From Sphingomonas sp. SRS2 (GTDB lineage Bacteria > Pseudomonadota > Alphaproteobacteria > Sphingomonadales > Sphingomonadaceae), in NCBI RefSeq assembly GCF_000971055.1, contig NZ_LARW01000057.1:1-64000 (forward strand): a stretch of 64,000 bases of DNA, given 5' to 3'. Shown here piece by piece: positions 46,881 to 55,984 of this stretch. The notes beneath the pieces were generated by a model. It was not told where the DNA came from. It ran no database searches and saw only the letters and a list, made by a program, of their open reading frames with translations. Position 1 is the stretch's first letter, and every line of letters begins with the position of its first letter. Made by a program: the position numbers and the translations under genes.

Positions 46881-47078
46881 CTACCTGGAGGGTTTCGGCT
46901 CGGTCGCGTCATCTTCGACGCTCGCCATTGGCCTGTCGGCACCGGCATCTATGAAGATGCGTTCTGCCGCGCCATCAAGATCGTCATATTGTCCGCTGCG
47001 CATGGACCACAGGAAGGCGCCCAAGCCTACCAAGCCCATCGCCAGGGCAATCGGCACCAGCCAGACGAGAGCCGTCAT
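46881..47078 (-). CDS. ccoS: cbb3-type cytochrome oxidase assembly protein CcoS
   Basis: A 65-residue membrane protein. LVWLVPIALAMGLVGLGAFLWSMRSGQYDDLDGAAERIFID has a single N-terminal helix followed by the CcoS/FixS signature W-x-x-x-x-GQ-(YF)-DDLDGxAxRIL. It is required for cofactor insertion into the cbb3 oxidase. Its start overlaps the ccoI stop by four bases. Confidence 0.93.
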   Translation of the reverse strand: MTALVWLVPIALAMGLVGLGAFLWSMRSGQYDDLDGAAERIFIDAGADRPMASVEDDATEPKPSR

Positions 47079-49333
47079 GCCGCGCTCCCTGCTGGAACCA
47101 GCGCGCGCTCTCGACGAACCGTATTTGGCCTGGGGCCAGTTTGAGAGGGAATGCGCAGAGCATTTGCCACGACTGTGATCGAGGACAGCGACATTGCGAC
47201 CGCCGCCAGCAAAGGGCTGACATAACCTGCCAAGGCCATCGGCAGCACCACCAGGTTGTATCCGACCGAAAACACGAGATTCTGCCGGACGAGCCTACCG
47301 GCAGCGCGGGAAATACGCAGGGCTTGCGGAATGGCGGCGAGATCCTGTCCGAAAAACACGATGTCGGCGGCCGCACGGCCGATATCGGCGGCATTGGATG
47401 GCGCCATGGAAACATGCGCGGCCGAAAGAGCCGGCCCGTCGTTCAAGCCATCGCCTACCATCAAGGTTTTGCACTGCTTGCCAGCAAGCGCTTCGAGACG
47501 CTGCACTTTTTGCTGAGGCAGGAGGCCGGCGCGAAATTTCGCGATGCCGATCGAGGCCGCGACCGTCGATACCGCTTCCGGGTGGTCACCCGAAAGCAAC
47601 TCCACATCGAGCCCAAGCTCACTGAGCTGCCGCACCGCGTCTCGTGCGCTGGTTTTCTCGATGTCCGAAAAGCGAAAATGACCTGCCCGTTCGCCATCGA
47701 CCGAAAAGACCGTGTGGAGGCTACCGACATCGGCATTGGCGCCGCCCAGCGCCCAATCGGGTCGCCCTATCCTGAATACATGGCCGGCGCGGCACGCTTC
47801 CAACCCTTTCCCGGGAAGCTCGGAAAAGCTATCCAGAGTGCCGCCCGCACGGCCCTCGCTACTCGCTGCAATGGCCCGCGCAACAGGGTGGTCGGATCGC
47901 GACGCCATGGCCGAGGCGATGTCGCGGTAGCGCTGGTCGATATCGGCTTCGGTCACGCGCAGATCGCCGATGGTCAGGGTGCCTGTCTTGTCGAAAACGA
48001 CAATATCGATCTCGGCTAGTCGCTCGAGGGCGCTTCCGTCCTTCAAGGCGATTCCGCGTTCGAACAAGCGCTTCGCTGCAACAACTTGTACCATGGGAAT
48101 GGCGAGTCCCAACGCACAGGGACAGGTAATAATGAGTACCGAAATCGCGATGGTGAGCGACCGATGCCAGTCACCGGTCGAGAGGAACCATCCCGCAAAG
48201 GCAGCTAAGGCCAGCGTATGGATGATCGGCGAATAATAGGCCGCCACGCGATCCGCCAGGCGCCGGTAGTGCGCGCGGCCCTGCTCGGCCGCCTCCATCA
48301 TCACGACCATTTCCGCGAGAAAGGATTGTGCGCTCGTGCTGGTGACGCGGACTTCCAACGAGCCATCAAGGTTGAGCATGCCGGACAGAAGCTTGCTCCC
48401 GGCCATCACGGGCGTCGGCATCGCCTCGCCGGTTACCACTGCGGTGTCGACATCGCCCTCTCCGGCCAGGACGACCCCGTCGAGCGGCACGCGTTCTCCT
48501 GGAGCGACGACGATGGCATCGCCCACCGCTACGCTGTCGAGCGCCACAAATGTCCGTGAACCATCCTCGGCGATGACCTTCGCGCCCGCAGGCATCATTT
48601 TGGCGAGACCGAGCACCGCGGAACGCGCCTTGTCGCGCATCAGATAGTCAAGCGTTCGTCCGATCAGCAAAAAGAAGATCAGCGTGACGACAGCGTCGAA
48701 ATAGGCATGCGGGCCGGAATGCAATGTGTCGAAGATGCTCAAGCCGAGCGCGAGAAGAATGCCGATTGAGATGGGCACGTCCATGTTGGTGCGACCTGCA
48801 CGCAAGGCGGACCATGCCGATTGGAAGAAGATGCGCCCCGAATAGGCTACCGTCGGAATCGCCAGGAGCGCCGATATCGCATGGAAGAGATGACGCGTAC
48901 CTGGGTCAGCGCCTGACCATACCGACACCGAGAGCAGCATGATGTTCATCGCCGCAAATCCCGAGACCGCCATGGCGACGATCAGCCTGCGTCTTTCGCG
49001 GTCAGGTTGGCCCTCGAGATTGCTCAGCAGATTCGCTTCGAAGCCGACTTCGGACAGGGTTTCGAGCAACGGAGGAATAGTAGCCGTTCTTTTCCAGGTG
49101 ACCGTGGCCCGCCGCGTCGAGAGGTTGACGCGTGCCGACACCACCCCGTCGAGCTGAGCCAGGGCCCGCTCGATTTTCCCCATGCATCCGCCGCAGTGCG
49201 CGGTAGGTACCGACAATTGAGTCTGAAGCAAACCATCGTCAAGCACCCTGCTGGCGAGGATGAGCTCGTCGACCGATTGGCGGGTCGATGTCCGTCGCAA
49301 CGCGACATCGTTCAAAGCGGCGGGCGACGCCAT
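47075..49333 (-). CDS. ccoI: Copper-translocating P-type ATPase CcoI (FixI)
   Basis: A 752-residue P1B ATPase. The N-terminal heavy-metal domain has AHCGGCMGKIERAL (CxxC as CGGC), about eight helices follow, and CPCALGLAIP is the transport motif. DKTGTLTIGD contains the phosphorylated Asp, SDHPVARAI the HP motif, and MVGDGLNDGPAL the hinge. It exports copper needed for the cbb3 active site. ATG at 49333 gives the family N-terminus; the open frame extends further only through DUF2189. The DUF2189 gene stop is two bases upstream. Confidence 0.92.
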   Translation of the reverse strand: MASPAALNDVALRRTSTRQSVDELILASRVLDDGLLQTQLSVPTAHCGGCMGKIERALAQLDGVVSARVNLSTRRATVTWKRTATIPPLLETLSEVGFEANLLSNLEGQPDRERRRLIVAMAVSGFAAMNIMLLSVSVWSGADPGTRHLFHAISALLAIPTVAYSGRIFFQSAWSALRAGRTNMDVPISIGILLALGLSIFDTLHSGPHAYFDAVVTLIFFLLIGRTLDYLMRDKARSAVLGLAKMMPAGAKVIAEDGSRTFVALDSVAVGDAIVVAPGERVPLDGVVLAGEGDVDTAVVTGEAMPTPVMAGSKLLSGMLNLDGSLEVRVTSTSAQSFLAEMVVMMEAAEQGRAHYRRLADRVAAYYSPIIHTLALAAFAGWFLSTGDWHRSLTIAISVLIITCPCALGLAIPMVQVVAAKRLFERGIALKDGSALERLAEIDIVVFDKTGTLTIGDLRVTEADIDQRYRDIASAMASRSDHPVARAIAASSEGRAGGTLDSFSELPGKGLEACRAGHVFRIGRPDWALGGANADVGSLHTVFSVDGERAGHFRFSDIEKTSARDAVRQLSELGLDVELLSGDHPEAVSTVAASIGIAKFRAGLLPQQKVQRLEALAGKQCKTLMVGDGLNDGPALSAAHVSMAPSNAADIGRAAADIVFFGQDLAAIPQALRISRAAGRLVRQNLVFSVGYNLVVLPMALAGYVSPLLAAVAMSLSSITVVANALRIPSQTGPRPNTVRRERALVPAGSAA

Positions 49334-49335
49334 TC

Positions 49336-50154
49336 CTAGGCGTCCGCTTCGGCGACCGCGCGATAGGCATGCCAGGTGGCATGACCCAGCCATGGGAAAA
49401 TAACGATGAGCCCGAGAAGTCCCGTTGCCGCGCAAAGAATGAAAAGCGCCAGCACGATCCCTCCCCACACCACCATGGGTGCAAGGTTGTTCCATACAAG
49501 CGCCATGCTGGTTCCCATCGCCGTGAGAGCATCGACCTTCCTGTCGAGCAGCATCGGGATGGCAAAAACGCTGATCGCAAAGGCGAACGACGCGAACAGC
49601 CCCCCTACCGCGGTGCCTACCCCGAGAATGATCCAACCCACAGGCTCGGTCACGAGAAAGGCGGTAATGTGCGTCAGGCCGGGGAACGGGCGAACGCCGA
49701 AAAACAGGGCATAGATGAGGACCGCCGAACGAATCCACAAAAGCATCAGAAGGCTGAGCAGCAAGCCGGTGAAATAGACCTGTGGCCCCGCTGCGGGTTT
49801 TACAACAAGCATTCGGCGCAGACCGATTGTCTCGCCCTGCTCGCGGGCCCGGCTCTTTTCATAGAGTCCAACGGCGAGCAGCGGTGCGACGATCATGAAG
49901 CCGGCGAGCGCGGGGAACAGGATATAATCTCGCCCGTACAAGGCGAGGATCGCGACCGCAGCGACCGACAGGGCAAAGATGCCCAGACCGTAAAGAAGGC
50001 TAGGAACCGGCCGATCCATCAGATCGCGCCAACCCGCTCCAAGCCAGCGCAAGCCGACGAGCGGCGGGAGGTGGCGCTGAAGCCGGGCGTTCCTGGTTTC
50101 ATCGATCCCCGACGTTTCGGTCAGCAATCCGTAAGAGGCGCTCTCCTCACTCAT
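49336..50154 (-). CDS. DUF2189 membrane protein
   Basis: A 272-residue protein with about six helices. Evidence is LRWLGAGWRDLMDRPVPSLLYGLGIFALSVA at the start of the hydrophobic part and LVWNNLAPMVVWGGIVLALFILCAATGLLGLIVIFPWLGHATWHAYR at the end, the DUF2189 pattern. Its place inside a cbb3 operon between ccoP and ccoI suggests an assembly or insertion role, but none is established. ATG at 50154 is preferred; a TTG at 50163 is also in frame. Confidence 0.8.
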   Translation of the reverse strand: MSEESASYGLLTETSGIDETRNARLQRHLPPLVGLRWLGAGWRDLMDRPVPSLLYGLGIFALSVAAVAILALYGRDYILFPALAGFMIVAPLLAVGLYEKSRAREQGETIGLRRMLVVKPAAGPQVYFTGLLLSLLMLLWIRSAVLIYALFFGVRPFPGLTHITAFLVTEPVGWIILGVGTAVGGLFASFAFAISVFAIPMLLDRKVDALTAMGTSMALVWNNLAPMVVWGGIVLALFILCAATGLLGLIVIFPWLGHATWHAYRAVAEADA

Positions 50155-50167
50155 ATCCAGCAACCTT

Positions 50168-50356
50168 TCAGCATGCCGATTTCGCCGCGCGATACTGGCC
50201 GCTCTCGCTCGCTCGCTCCTTCAAATGCCCCACACAATCCGGTTGCGATTGAAAGGCTACGTAAAGGAAATGCGCATTCGCGAGCACAAACAGGAGCAGC
50301 CCCGCCGCTACGAGGCTCCAAACAAGCCATCGTGATCTGCTTCGCGTCGCTCTCAT
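50168..50356 (-). CDS. 62-residue membrane protein linked to ccoP
   Basis: A small gene whose ATG overlaps the ccoP stop (ATGA). The product has a basic N-terminus (MRATRSRSRWLVWSL), one helix (VAAGLLLFVLANAHFLYVAF) and a short tail with a single pair of cysteines far apart (QPDCVGHL and KSAC). It sits where ccoG or ccoH usually lies. It might replace CcoH, which also has an N-terminal anchor but is larger. No family was recognised. Confidence 0.65.
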   Translation of the reverse strand: MRATRSRSRWLVWSLVAAGLLLFVLANAHFLYVAFQSQPDCVGHLKERASESGQYRAAKSAC

Positions 50357-51231
50357 GGCGCCGGTAAACTCAGTGAGTGAACATAGAGTGCCAAAATCTT
50401 GATATCGGCGGCGCTCAGCCGTTCGTCCCAGGTCGGCATATGGCCTTGGCGACCGCCATGTACCGTCTCGACAATCTGATCGAGGTCGCCGCCATAGATC
50501 CAGCGCGCATCCGTCAGATTGGGCGCGCCGACATCGCGTTTGCCGCGCGCATCTTCGCCATGGCAAATCGCGCAATTCGACATGAACACCTCGCGCCCCG
50601 ACAAGACCGAAGCGCGATTGGCCGCCGTCACGAATTTGGGATGCGACAGGGAATAGATGTAATTGGCCGCCAGACTGACCTGATCGGCGTCGAGAATGCC
50701 ATCCCGTCCGAACGACGGCATCTGAGAGGTTCGCCCTTGCGGATGCTCGACATTGACTCCCACACGCATGGTCTGGGCGATTGTTTCGAGATCGCCGCCC
50801 CAGATCCAGTCGTCGTCGGTCAGATCGGGATAGCCATAGCCACCCTTGGCATTGATGCCGTGGCAGGCGGCGCAATTATCGCCGAAAAGCCGGTGCCCCG
50901 TGCTGCGCACGATCACCATGAGCTGAGGGTCGGCCGCGATCTGTTCGAGGTTCTCGCTTTCGATCCGCTTCATCCAGGCAGCGCGGCCCGCCTGCGCATC
51001 GACCAAATGCTTCTCGACCGATGTGCGCTGGTCCGTGTTGAGTATGCCCTTGGTGTAAGTATGGCCCACTGGCCAGGTCGGCATTAGGATCCACCAGGCG
51101 AAGGCGAAAAGATGCGTGACGATGAGAAAGATCAGCACGCCTTTCGGAACCGGCGTATCAAGCTCCTTGATGCCGTTCCAGATGTGGCCGGTCGTGTCGC
51201 GGCCGCTGACCGGATCGCGTTCTACGTCCAC
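50353..51231 (-). CDS. ccoP: cbb3 oxidase dihaem subunit CcoP
   Basis: A 292-residue membrane-anchored cytochrome c. An N-terminal helix (PKGVLIFLIVTHLFAFAWWIL) precedes WPVGHTYTKGIL. Two haem c sites are CAACH (120-124) and CAICH (220-224), each with a downstream Met ligand region (MPSFGRDGIL and MPTWDERLS). It passes electrons to CcoO. The start is GTG at 51231, which lies inside the ccoQ stop region, so the two genes overlap by ten bases. Confidence 0.94.
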   Translation of the reverse strand: MDVERDPVSGRDTTGHIWNGIKELDTPVPKGVLIFLIVTHLFAFAWWILMPTWPVGHTYTKGILNTDQRTSVEKHLVDAQAGRAAWMKRIESENLEQIAADPQLMVIVRSTGHRLFGDNCAACHGINAKGGYGYPDLTDDDWIWGGDLETIAQTMRVGVNVEHPQGRTSQMPSFGRDGILDADQVSLAANYIYSLSHPKFVTAANRASVLSGREVFMSNCAICHGEDARGKRDVGAPNLTDARWIYGGDLDQIVETVHGGRQGHMPTWDERLSAADIKILALYVHSLSLPAP

Positions 51232-51392
51232 GGCTTGTCATCCTGATCGAGAACGCTTTGCTTGGCTCTGTCGAACTTCTTTCGGTTGGACGGACGGAAC
51301 GTATAGATGAGCACGCCGATCATCAGCCCGATAAGGTAGAACAGCCCCCAGCTTTTCGAGAATGCGACGAGAGCGTCGTGGCTTATATCCAT
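51222..51392 (-). CDS. ccoQ: cbb3 oxidase small subunit CcoQ
   Basis: A 56-residue protein starting MDISHDALVAFSKSWGLFYL, with one helix (GLFYLIGLMIGVLIYTF) and a basic C-terminus RPSNRKKFDRAKQSVL that ends in DDKPWT. This is the CcoQ/FixQ form, which stabilises CcoP in the complex. It lies between ccoO and ccoP as expected. Confidence 0.9.
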   Translation of the reverse strand: MDISHDALVAFSKSWGLFYLIGLMIGVLIYTFRPSNRKKFDRAKQSVLDQDDKPWT

Positions 51393-51405
51393 GGGTCTCT
51401 CCTCT

Positions 51406-52158
51406 TCATTTCACCGGCTCCGGCGGCTTCTGGGGGGCAGCCGTGTTCTTGTACGGCGCATCGGTCAGCCGCCCCAAGACCTGCAGATAAGCCACCAAAG
51501 CGTCCATTTCGGTGACTTCGGTCGCCACATCGTCGAACACGCGCACCTGCGTTTCTTGGCCGTAGCGATCCGCAACACCGGACGACGTCGAGCTTTCCGG
51601 CGTCGCCTGATCGTAAGCATCGACGCTGGCGTTTTCGATCATCGCGGCGGTGTAGGGGACGCCGGCAGCGCGCAGGGCTTTCAGATGCAAGGGCAGATCA
51701 TCGAGCCGCAGCGTGGTGCGCGCCAGCCAGGCATAGGCCGGCATGTTTGAATCGGGCACCACATCGCGCGGATTGGTCAGATGCGCTACATGCCAGAAAT
51801 CCGAATATTTGCCGCCGATGCGGGCAAGATCCGGGCCGGTTCGCTTCGAGCCCCAGAGCATCGGATGGTCATACTTGGACTCGACCGCCAGAGAATAAGG
51901 CCCGTAGCGCTCGACCTCATCCTGCAAGGTGCGGATCATCTGGCTGTGGCAGGCATAGCAGCCCTCGCGAACGTAGATATTCCGACCTGCCAGTTCGAGT
52001 GGTGTGTAGAGCCGCATGTCAGGCGCCTTCTCCACTGTCTCATCGATCGTGAAGAGCGGGGCGATTTCGACGAGACCCCCGACACTGGCGGCCGCGACAA
52101 TTGCGAGCACGAAGCCGATGGCGCTTCGCTCAAGCTTGCGATGAAAGAGTTCGGCCAT
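51406..52158 (-). CDS. ccoO: cbb3 oxidase monohaem subunit CcoO
   Basis: A 250-residue membrane-bound cytochrome c. The N-terminal anchor is FVLAIVAAASVGGLVEIAPLF, followed by YTPLELAGRNIYVREGCYACHSQMIRTL with haem site CYACH (67-71). RYGPYSLAVESKYDHPMLWGSKRTGPDLARIGGKYSD and MPAYAWL (Met ligand) are family signatures. It starts three bases after ccoN. Confidence 0.95.
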   Translation of the reverse strand: MAELFHRKLERSAIGFVLAIVAAASVGGLVEIAPLFTIDETVEKAPDMRLYTPLELAGRNIYVREGCYACHSQMIRTLQDEVERYGPYSLAVESKYDHPMLWGSKRTGPDLARIGGKYSDFWHVAHLTNPRDVVPDSNMPAYAWLARTTLRLDDLPLHLKALRAAGVPYTAAMIENASVDAYDQATPESSTSSGVADRYGQETQVRVFDDVATEVTEMDALVAYLQVLGRLTDAPYKNTAAPQKPPEPVK

Positions 52159-52161
52159 CGC

Positions 52162-53805
52162 TCAGCCCTTCGCCACCGCTGTGGCGGCATTCAAAGGAAC
52201 GTCGCCTTCTACCGGCGCGCTAGATGGCGCTGAGCGAATGGTCCTCCACATATTGTAAGAGCCAATCGCCGCTCCGATCAGGAACAAAAGGCCGCCGAGG
52301 GTGCGCGCGATGTAATAGGGATACATCGCTCTCAGCGAGTCGAGGAACGAATAGGCGAGCGTGCCTTCCTCGGTGTAAGTCCGCCACATAAGACCCTGGA
52401 TGATGCCGGAATTCCACATTGCAAAAATGTAGATAAGGGTCCCGGCCAGCGAGAGCCAGAAATGCCACTCGACGAGCGCCGGCGAATACATTGTCTCGCG
52501 CTTCCAGAGCGAGGGAACCAGCGTATAGAATGAGCCGAAAGTAATAAGTGCGACCCATCCGAGCGCGCCTGCGTGAACATGGCCCACGGTCCAATCGGTG
52601 TAATGGGACAGCGAATTGACAGGACGGATGGCGAGGAACGACCCTTCGAAGGTCGAAATGCCGTAGAACACGGCTGCGACCATCATGAAGCGCAGCGTGG
52701 CATCGTCGCGCACGCGGTGCCAGGCGCCATTTAGCGTCAGCAAAGCATTTCCGGCCGAAGCCCAGGACGGAACGAGAAGCATGACCGAGAACGTCATCCC
52801 CAGCGTCTGCACCCAATGCGGCAGCGCTGTATAATGAAGATGATGCGAGCCAGCCCACATGTAGAAAAATGTGATGCCCCAGAAGCTCAAGATCGACAGC
52901 CTATAGGAAAAGATCGGCCGCTGCGCCCGTATCGGCAGATAATAATAGAGCATCCCCAGAAAGCCGGCCGTGAGGAAGAAAGCGACGGCGTTGTGGCCAT
53001 ACCACCACTGCACCATCGCATCCTGCACGCCCGACCATATCGTATAGCTCTTGGCGTGCCCCAGCGAGACGGGGACAGCGAGATTATTGATGATATGCAG
53101 AATTGCGACGACGAGGATGAAGGCCATGAAATACCAGTTGGCCACATAGATGTGGGGTTCTTTGCGGCGCGCCAGCGTCCTGATGTAGAGGACGAAATAG
53201 GTCACCCAGACGATCACCAGCCAGATGTCCGCATACCATTCGGCTTCGGCATATTCCTTCGATTGGGTGACACCCAGCAGATATCCGCTGGCGGCCAGGA
53301 TGCAGAACAAATTGTAGCCGACAAGGACAAACCAGGGGGAAAGCTGATCGGGAAGCCGCGCGCGCGACGTGCGCTGCACGACATGCAGCGATGTCGCGAT
53401 AAGCGCGTTGCCGCCAAACCCAAAGATCACGCCGCTTGTGTGAACAGGTCGTAGGCGGCCGAAGCTCGCCCAGGCGCCATCGAATGTCAGATCGGGAAAC
53501 GCGAGCAGGGCCGCCACCCATACTCCCACAAACATGGCGACCACCGCCCAGGCCATGCTCGCGATGATGCCGGCCTTGATCGGCTCATCATAGTAACTCT
53601 CGAGGCGGGATCTTGGCGGCTCCGGTCCCCATAAATCTCGGATTACGACAATTGCGCAAATGGCACCGAATACCAGGATCAACCACCCGTGAACTTCCAT
53701 CGTGTCTTGGGTGCCTGCGGCGGCTAGAACCAACCCGCCCAAGGCGACAGCGACAGAAATTCCGAGTGCGATCTGTCGCTCGGCTTGGGTCAATGTCAAA
53801 ATCAT
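52162..53805 (-). CDS. ccoN: cbb3 oxidase catalytic subunit CcoN
   Basis: A 547-residue haem-copper oxidase subunit I (C family) with at least 12 helices. Haem and copper ligands are in RPVHTSGVIFGFGGNALI, WYGHNAVAFFLTAGFLGMLYYYLP (the active-site His and Tyr helix), GSHHLHYTALPHW (Cu-B His pair) and DWTVGHVHAGALGWVALI (haem histidines). The terminal helices extend beyond the E. coli-like core. It reduces oxygen with high affinity. It heads ccoNOQP; 176 bases separate it from the upstream CopD-like gene, so a separate promoter is possible. Confidence 0.96.
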   Translation of the reverse strand: MILTLTQAERQIALGISVAVALGGLVLAAAGTQDTMEVHGWLILVFGAICAIVVIRDLWGPEPPRSRLESYYDEPIKAGIIASMAWAVVAMFVGVWVAALLAFPDLTFDGAWASFGRLRPVHTSGVIFGFGGNALIATSLHVVQRTSRARLPDQLSPWFVLVGYNLFCILAASGYLLGVTQSKEYAEAEWYADIWLVIVWVTYFVLYIRTLARRKEPHIYVANWYFMAFILVVAILHIINNLAVPVSLGHAKSYTIWSGVQDAMVQWWYGHNAVAFFLTAGFLGMLYYYLPIRAQRPIFSYRLSILSFWGITFFYMWAGSHHLHYTALPHWVQTLGMTFSVMLLVPSWASAGNALLTLNGAWHRVRDDATLRFMMVAAVFYGISTFEGSFLAIRPVNSLSHYTDWTVGHVHAGALGWVALITFGSFYTLVPSLWKRETMYSPALVEWHFWLSLAGTLIYIFAMWNSGIIQGLMWRTYTEEGTLAYSFLDSLRAMYPYYIARTLGGLLFLIGAAIGSYNMWRTIRSAPSSAPVEGDVPLNAATAVAKG

Positions 53806-53981
53806 GGCCGATCAATCCCCCCTTTTTGGTTGCTGCCATGCGGTTTTTCAGCGCAGCATTGCCTCCGGGGAGCGGGCCACGGAACTTGCGCATAAGCTGC
53901 AACACCTTAGTCTGCTCCGGGTTCCCGCCACGGCTGCTCCGACGAGCCAATCGGCACGATGCCGGTCACCAGTCAATTCCT

Positions 53982-54446
53982 TCACAGCAACCCATGACTG
54001 CCTGCCGCGGCGCCGAGAAGCGTGACCACGGCACGACCCAGAAGCCCGCGATGAACGACCTCCATGCGATCGAAGTCTGCGGCAGGCTGCAACGACTCCT
54101 CCATGCGCCGATGAAGAAACAGCGGCTCGATCACGAACAGCATCGCCGCGAAAATCGCCCAGAGGCCAACCATCGCGTGCATCCACCATAAACGCAGATC
54201 GGTGAACCGATCCCACATCTGCCCGCGCTCCACCATCCAGAAGCCGCTGACGCCGGCAAGCAGCACCCACACACGCGCTTGCGCCGCGAAACTGCCTTCG
54301 AGCTTGTGGAAGGCCGCCAGCCTGTCAGCTGGCGGATGCGCACGGCGAATGGACGGCATCACCACGAGCGTGACAAAGGCCACGCCTCCGATCCAGAACA
54401 TAACCGCCAGGACATGAATTGCCCGGGCTATGGTGATATCGCCCAT
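53982..54446 (-). CDS. CopD-like four-helix membrane protein linked to hmp
   Basis: A 154-residue integral protein with four helices. IARAIHVLAVMFWIGGVAFVTLVVMPSI carries the conserved His and WIGG typical of CopD/haem-binding four-helix proteins, RLWWMHAMVGLWAIFAAMLFVIE carries another His, and MEVVHRGLLGRAVVTLLGAAAGSHGLL a third. Such proteins may bind haem b. It lies 11 bases after hmp, so it is probably the last gene of the NO-response operon. A role in NO detoxification or electron transfer is inference. Confidence 0.7.
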   Translation of the reverse strand: MGDITIARAIHVLAVMFWIGGVAFVTLVVMPSIRRAHPPADRLAAFHKLEGSFAAQARVWVLLAGVSGFWMVERGQMWDRFTDLRLWWMHAMVGLWAIFAAMLFVIEPLFLHRRMEESLQPAADFDRMEVVHRGLLGRAVVTLLGAAAGSHGLL

Positions 54447-54457
54447 CCCCTACTCCA

Positions 54458-55669
54458 TCAGGCTGCCAGCAGTTCGTCCGCCGGGCCGAAAAATTCGTAG
54501 TGAATTCGGTCGGACGGCACGCCGGCGAGTGACAAGGTCGAAACCGCGTGACGCAGGAACGGGCGCGGTCCGCAAATATAGTAGTCGGCTTCACCGACCG
54601 GCGTGTTGGCGACGAGCCACTCATCGGTGATGATGCCGGCGACATCATAGTCCTGGCCCTGCGCTTCGCCTTCCAGCGGAGTTTGATGGAAATCAGTAAC
54701 CGACACCGCCTTGCCCTGGCCGGCGACAGCGCGAACATGGTTGCGCATCGCATGCGTGTCGCGATCATGGGTCCCGTGAATATAATGAACGGGTACTTCG
54801 GCGCCGCTCTGCGCGAGCGCTTCGAGCATCGCCACCATCGGGGTCAGCCCTACCCCACCGGACAGCAGGATCACCGGACGTTCGACATGATCGGCAAGGA
54901 AGAACTCGCCCGCTGGCGCGGCCACCTTTAGCACCGTTCCGGGCCTAGTCTCGTCATGGAACCATCCTGAGGCCAGGCCATGTGGTTCGCGCTTGACCGA
55001 AATGCGGTAGGTTTCGCCATTGGGGGCGGCCGAAATCGAGTAGTTGCGCTTGACCGGCGGATGACCAGGAATCTCCAGCCAAAAAGTCAGATACTGCCCC
55101 GGCTTGTGCTGCATGACAGGCCCGCCATCGACCGGGCGGAGAATGTAGGAATTGATGACGCTGCTCTCGCGCACGACGTCTTCGACGCGGAAGTCACGCC
55201 AGCCATTCCATCCGCCCGCCGCGGCCTTCTGCGCGGTGTAGACCCGCTGCTCTCGTGCGATCAGGATATTGGCGAGGAACCAGTAGGCCTCGCCCCAAGC
55301 CGCGAGAATTTCCTCCGTTGCTGCGTCACCCAGCACTGCCTTGATCGCGCCAAGGAGCGCCTCGCCGACGTGCGGATAGTGCTCGGGCAAAATCTGAAGG
55401 CCGACATGCTTTTGCGCGATCCGCTCAACAGCAGGCGCAAGCGCACCGAGATTTTCAATATTGCTGGCATAGGCGAGAATGGCGCCCGTGAGCGCACGGG
55501 GCTGCGAACCGGTGTCGCCATGATGCGATTGATTGAAAAGATCGCGGATTTCCGGGTTTTGGAACATCCGGGAATACATTTCGTGCACGATATCCAGACC
55601 ATGCGCTTCCAGCGCGGGAACGGTTGCCTTGACGAGCGCGATGGTCTGATCGCTAAGCGGCTGCGACAT
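54458..55669 (-). CDS. hmp: Flavohaemoprotein, nitric oxide dioxygenase
   Basis: A 403-residue three-domain enzyme that converts NO to nitrate with oxygen and NAD(P)H. The globin domain (1-140) has LDIVHEMYSRMF and the proximal histidine in AQKHVGLQILPEHYPHVGEALL. The FAD domain (about 150-260) has KRNYSISAAPNGETYRISVKRE. The NAD domain has VILLSGGVGLTPMVAML and YYICGPRPFLRHAV, and the C-terminal RIHYEFFGP is diagnostic. It lies in an operon that appears controlled by NsrR. Confidence 0.96.
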   Translation of the reverse strand: MSQPLSDQTIALVKATVPALEAHGLDIVHEMYSRMFQNPEIRDLFNQSHHGDTGSQPRALTGAILAYASNIENLGALAPAVERIAQKHVGLQILPEHYPHVGEALLGAIKAVLGDAATEEILAAWGEAYWFLANILIAREQRVYTAQKAAAGGWNGWRDFRVEDVVRESSVINSYILRPVDGGPVMQHKPGQYLTFWLEIPGHPPVKRNYSISAAPNGETYRISVKREPHGLASGWFHDETRPGTVLKVAAPAGEFFLADHVERPVILLSGGVGLTPMVAMLEALAQSGAEVPVHYIHGTHDRDTHAMRNHVRAVAGQGKAVSVTDFHQTPLEGEAQGQDYDVAGIITDEWLVANTPVGEADYYICGPRPFLRHAVSTLSLAGVPSDRIHYEFFGPADELLAA

Positions 55670-55708
55670 GAACTTCTCCTTGTGAAAGGCATTGGAATAT
55701 ACGGGACA

Positions 55709-55984
55709 TCAGCACGCGGGAGGTTGATCGTAGAAATCGACCTGCATCTTCATGGGCCCCATCGGCGTCACGAAATGCGGTTGCTGCGGCAGAACCAATC
55801 CTGGCTGATCCGGAGTCAGCACGATCTCCGAAGGCGGATCGAGATAGGTGAGCTTGAGCTCGCCTTCCAAAACGCGGATCAGGCCCCAAACACCAGCCTT
55901 GGTATCGTGTCGCGCCCGCAAGGCAGACGGGAGCGTATCCTCGTTGAAAACCGGTGTGGAACGGTAGGGCACGATGTCAGGCAT
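55709..55984 (-). CDS. DUF1971-family protein
   Basis: A 91-residue cupin-like protein: VPYRSTPVFNEDTLPSALRARHDTKAGVWGLIRVLEGELKLTYLDP and the end PQQPHFVTPMGPMKMQVDFYDQP are typical of DUF1971. Similar domains occur at the N-terminus of some tellurite-resistance TehB proteins and alone beside hmp/NsrR genes. It overlaps the truncated haemoglobin gene by eight bases. A role in nitrosative stress is suggested by linkage only. Confidence 0.85.
   Translation of the reverse strand: MPDIVPYRSTPVFNEDTLPSALRARHDTKAGVWGLIRVLEGELKLTYLDPPSEIVLTPDQPGLVLPQQPHFVTPMGPMKMQVDFYDQPPAC

Noticed and set aside
46634-46948. 104-codon minus-strand frame overlapping the 41-residue gene
   Set aside because: The 41-codon frame has the better ribosome site and a coherent membrane helix; the longer frame has neither.
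53790-53805. FNR/Anr-like TTGAT before ccoN
   Set aside because: The second half-site ATCAA is missing and the position is within the ribosome-binding region, so it cannot be an activator site.
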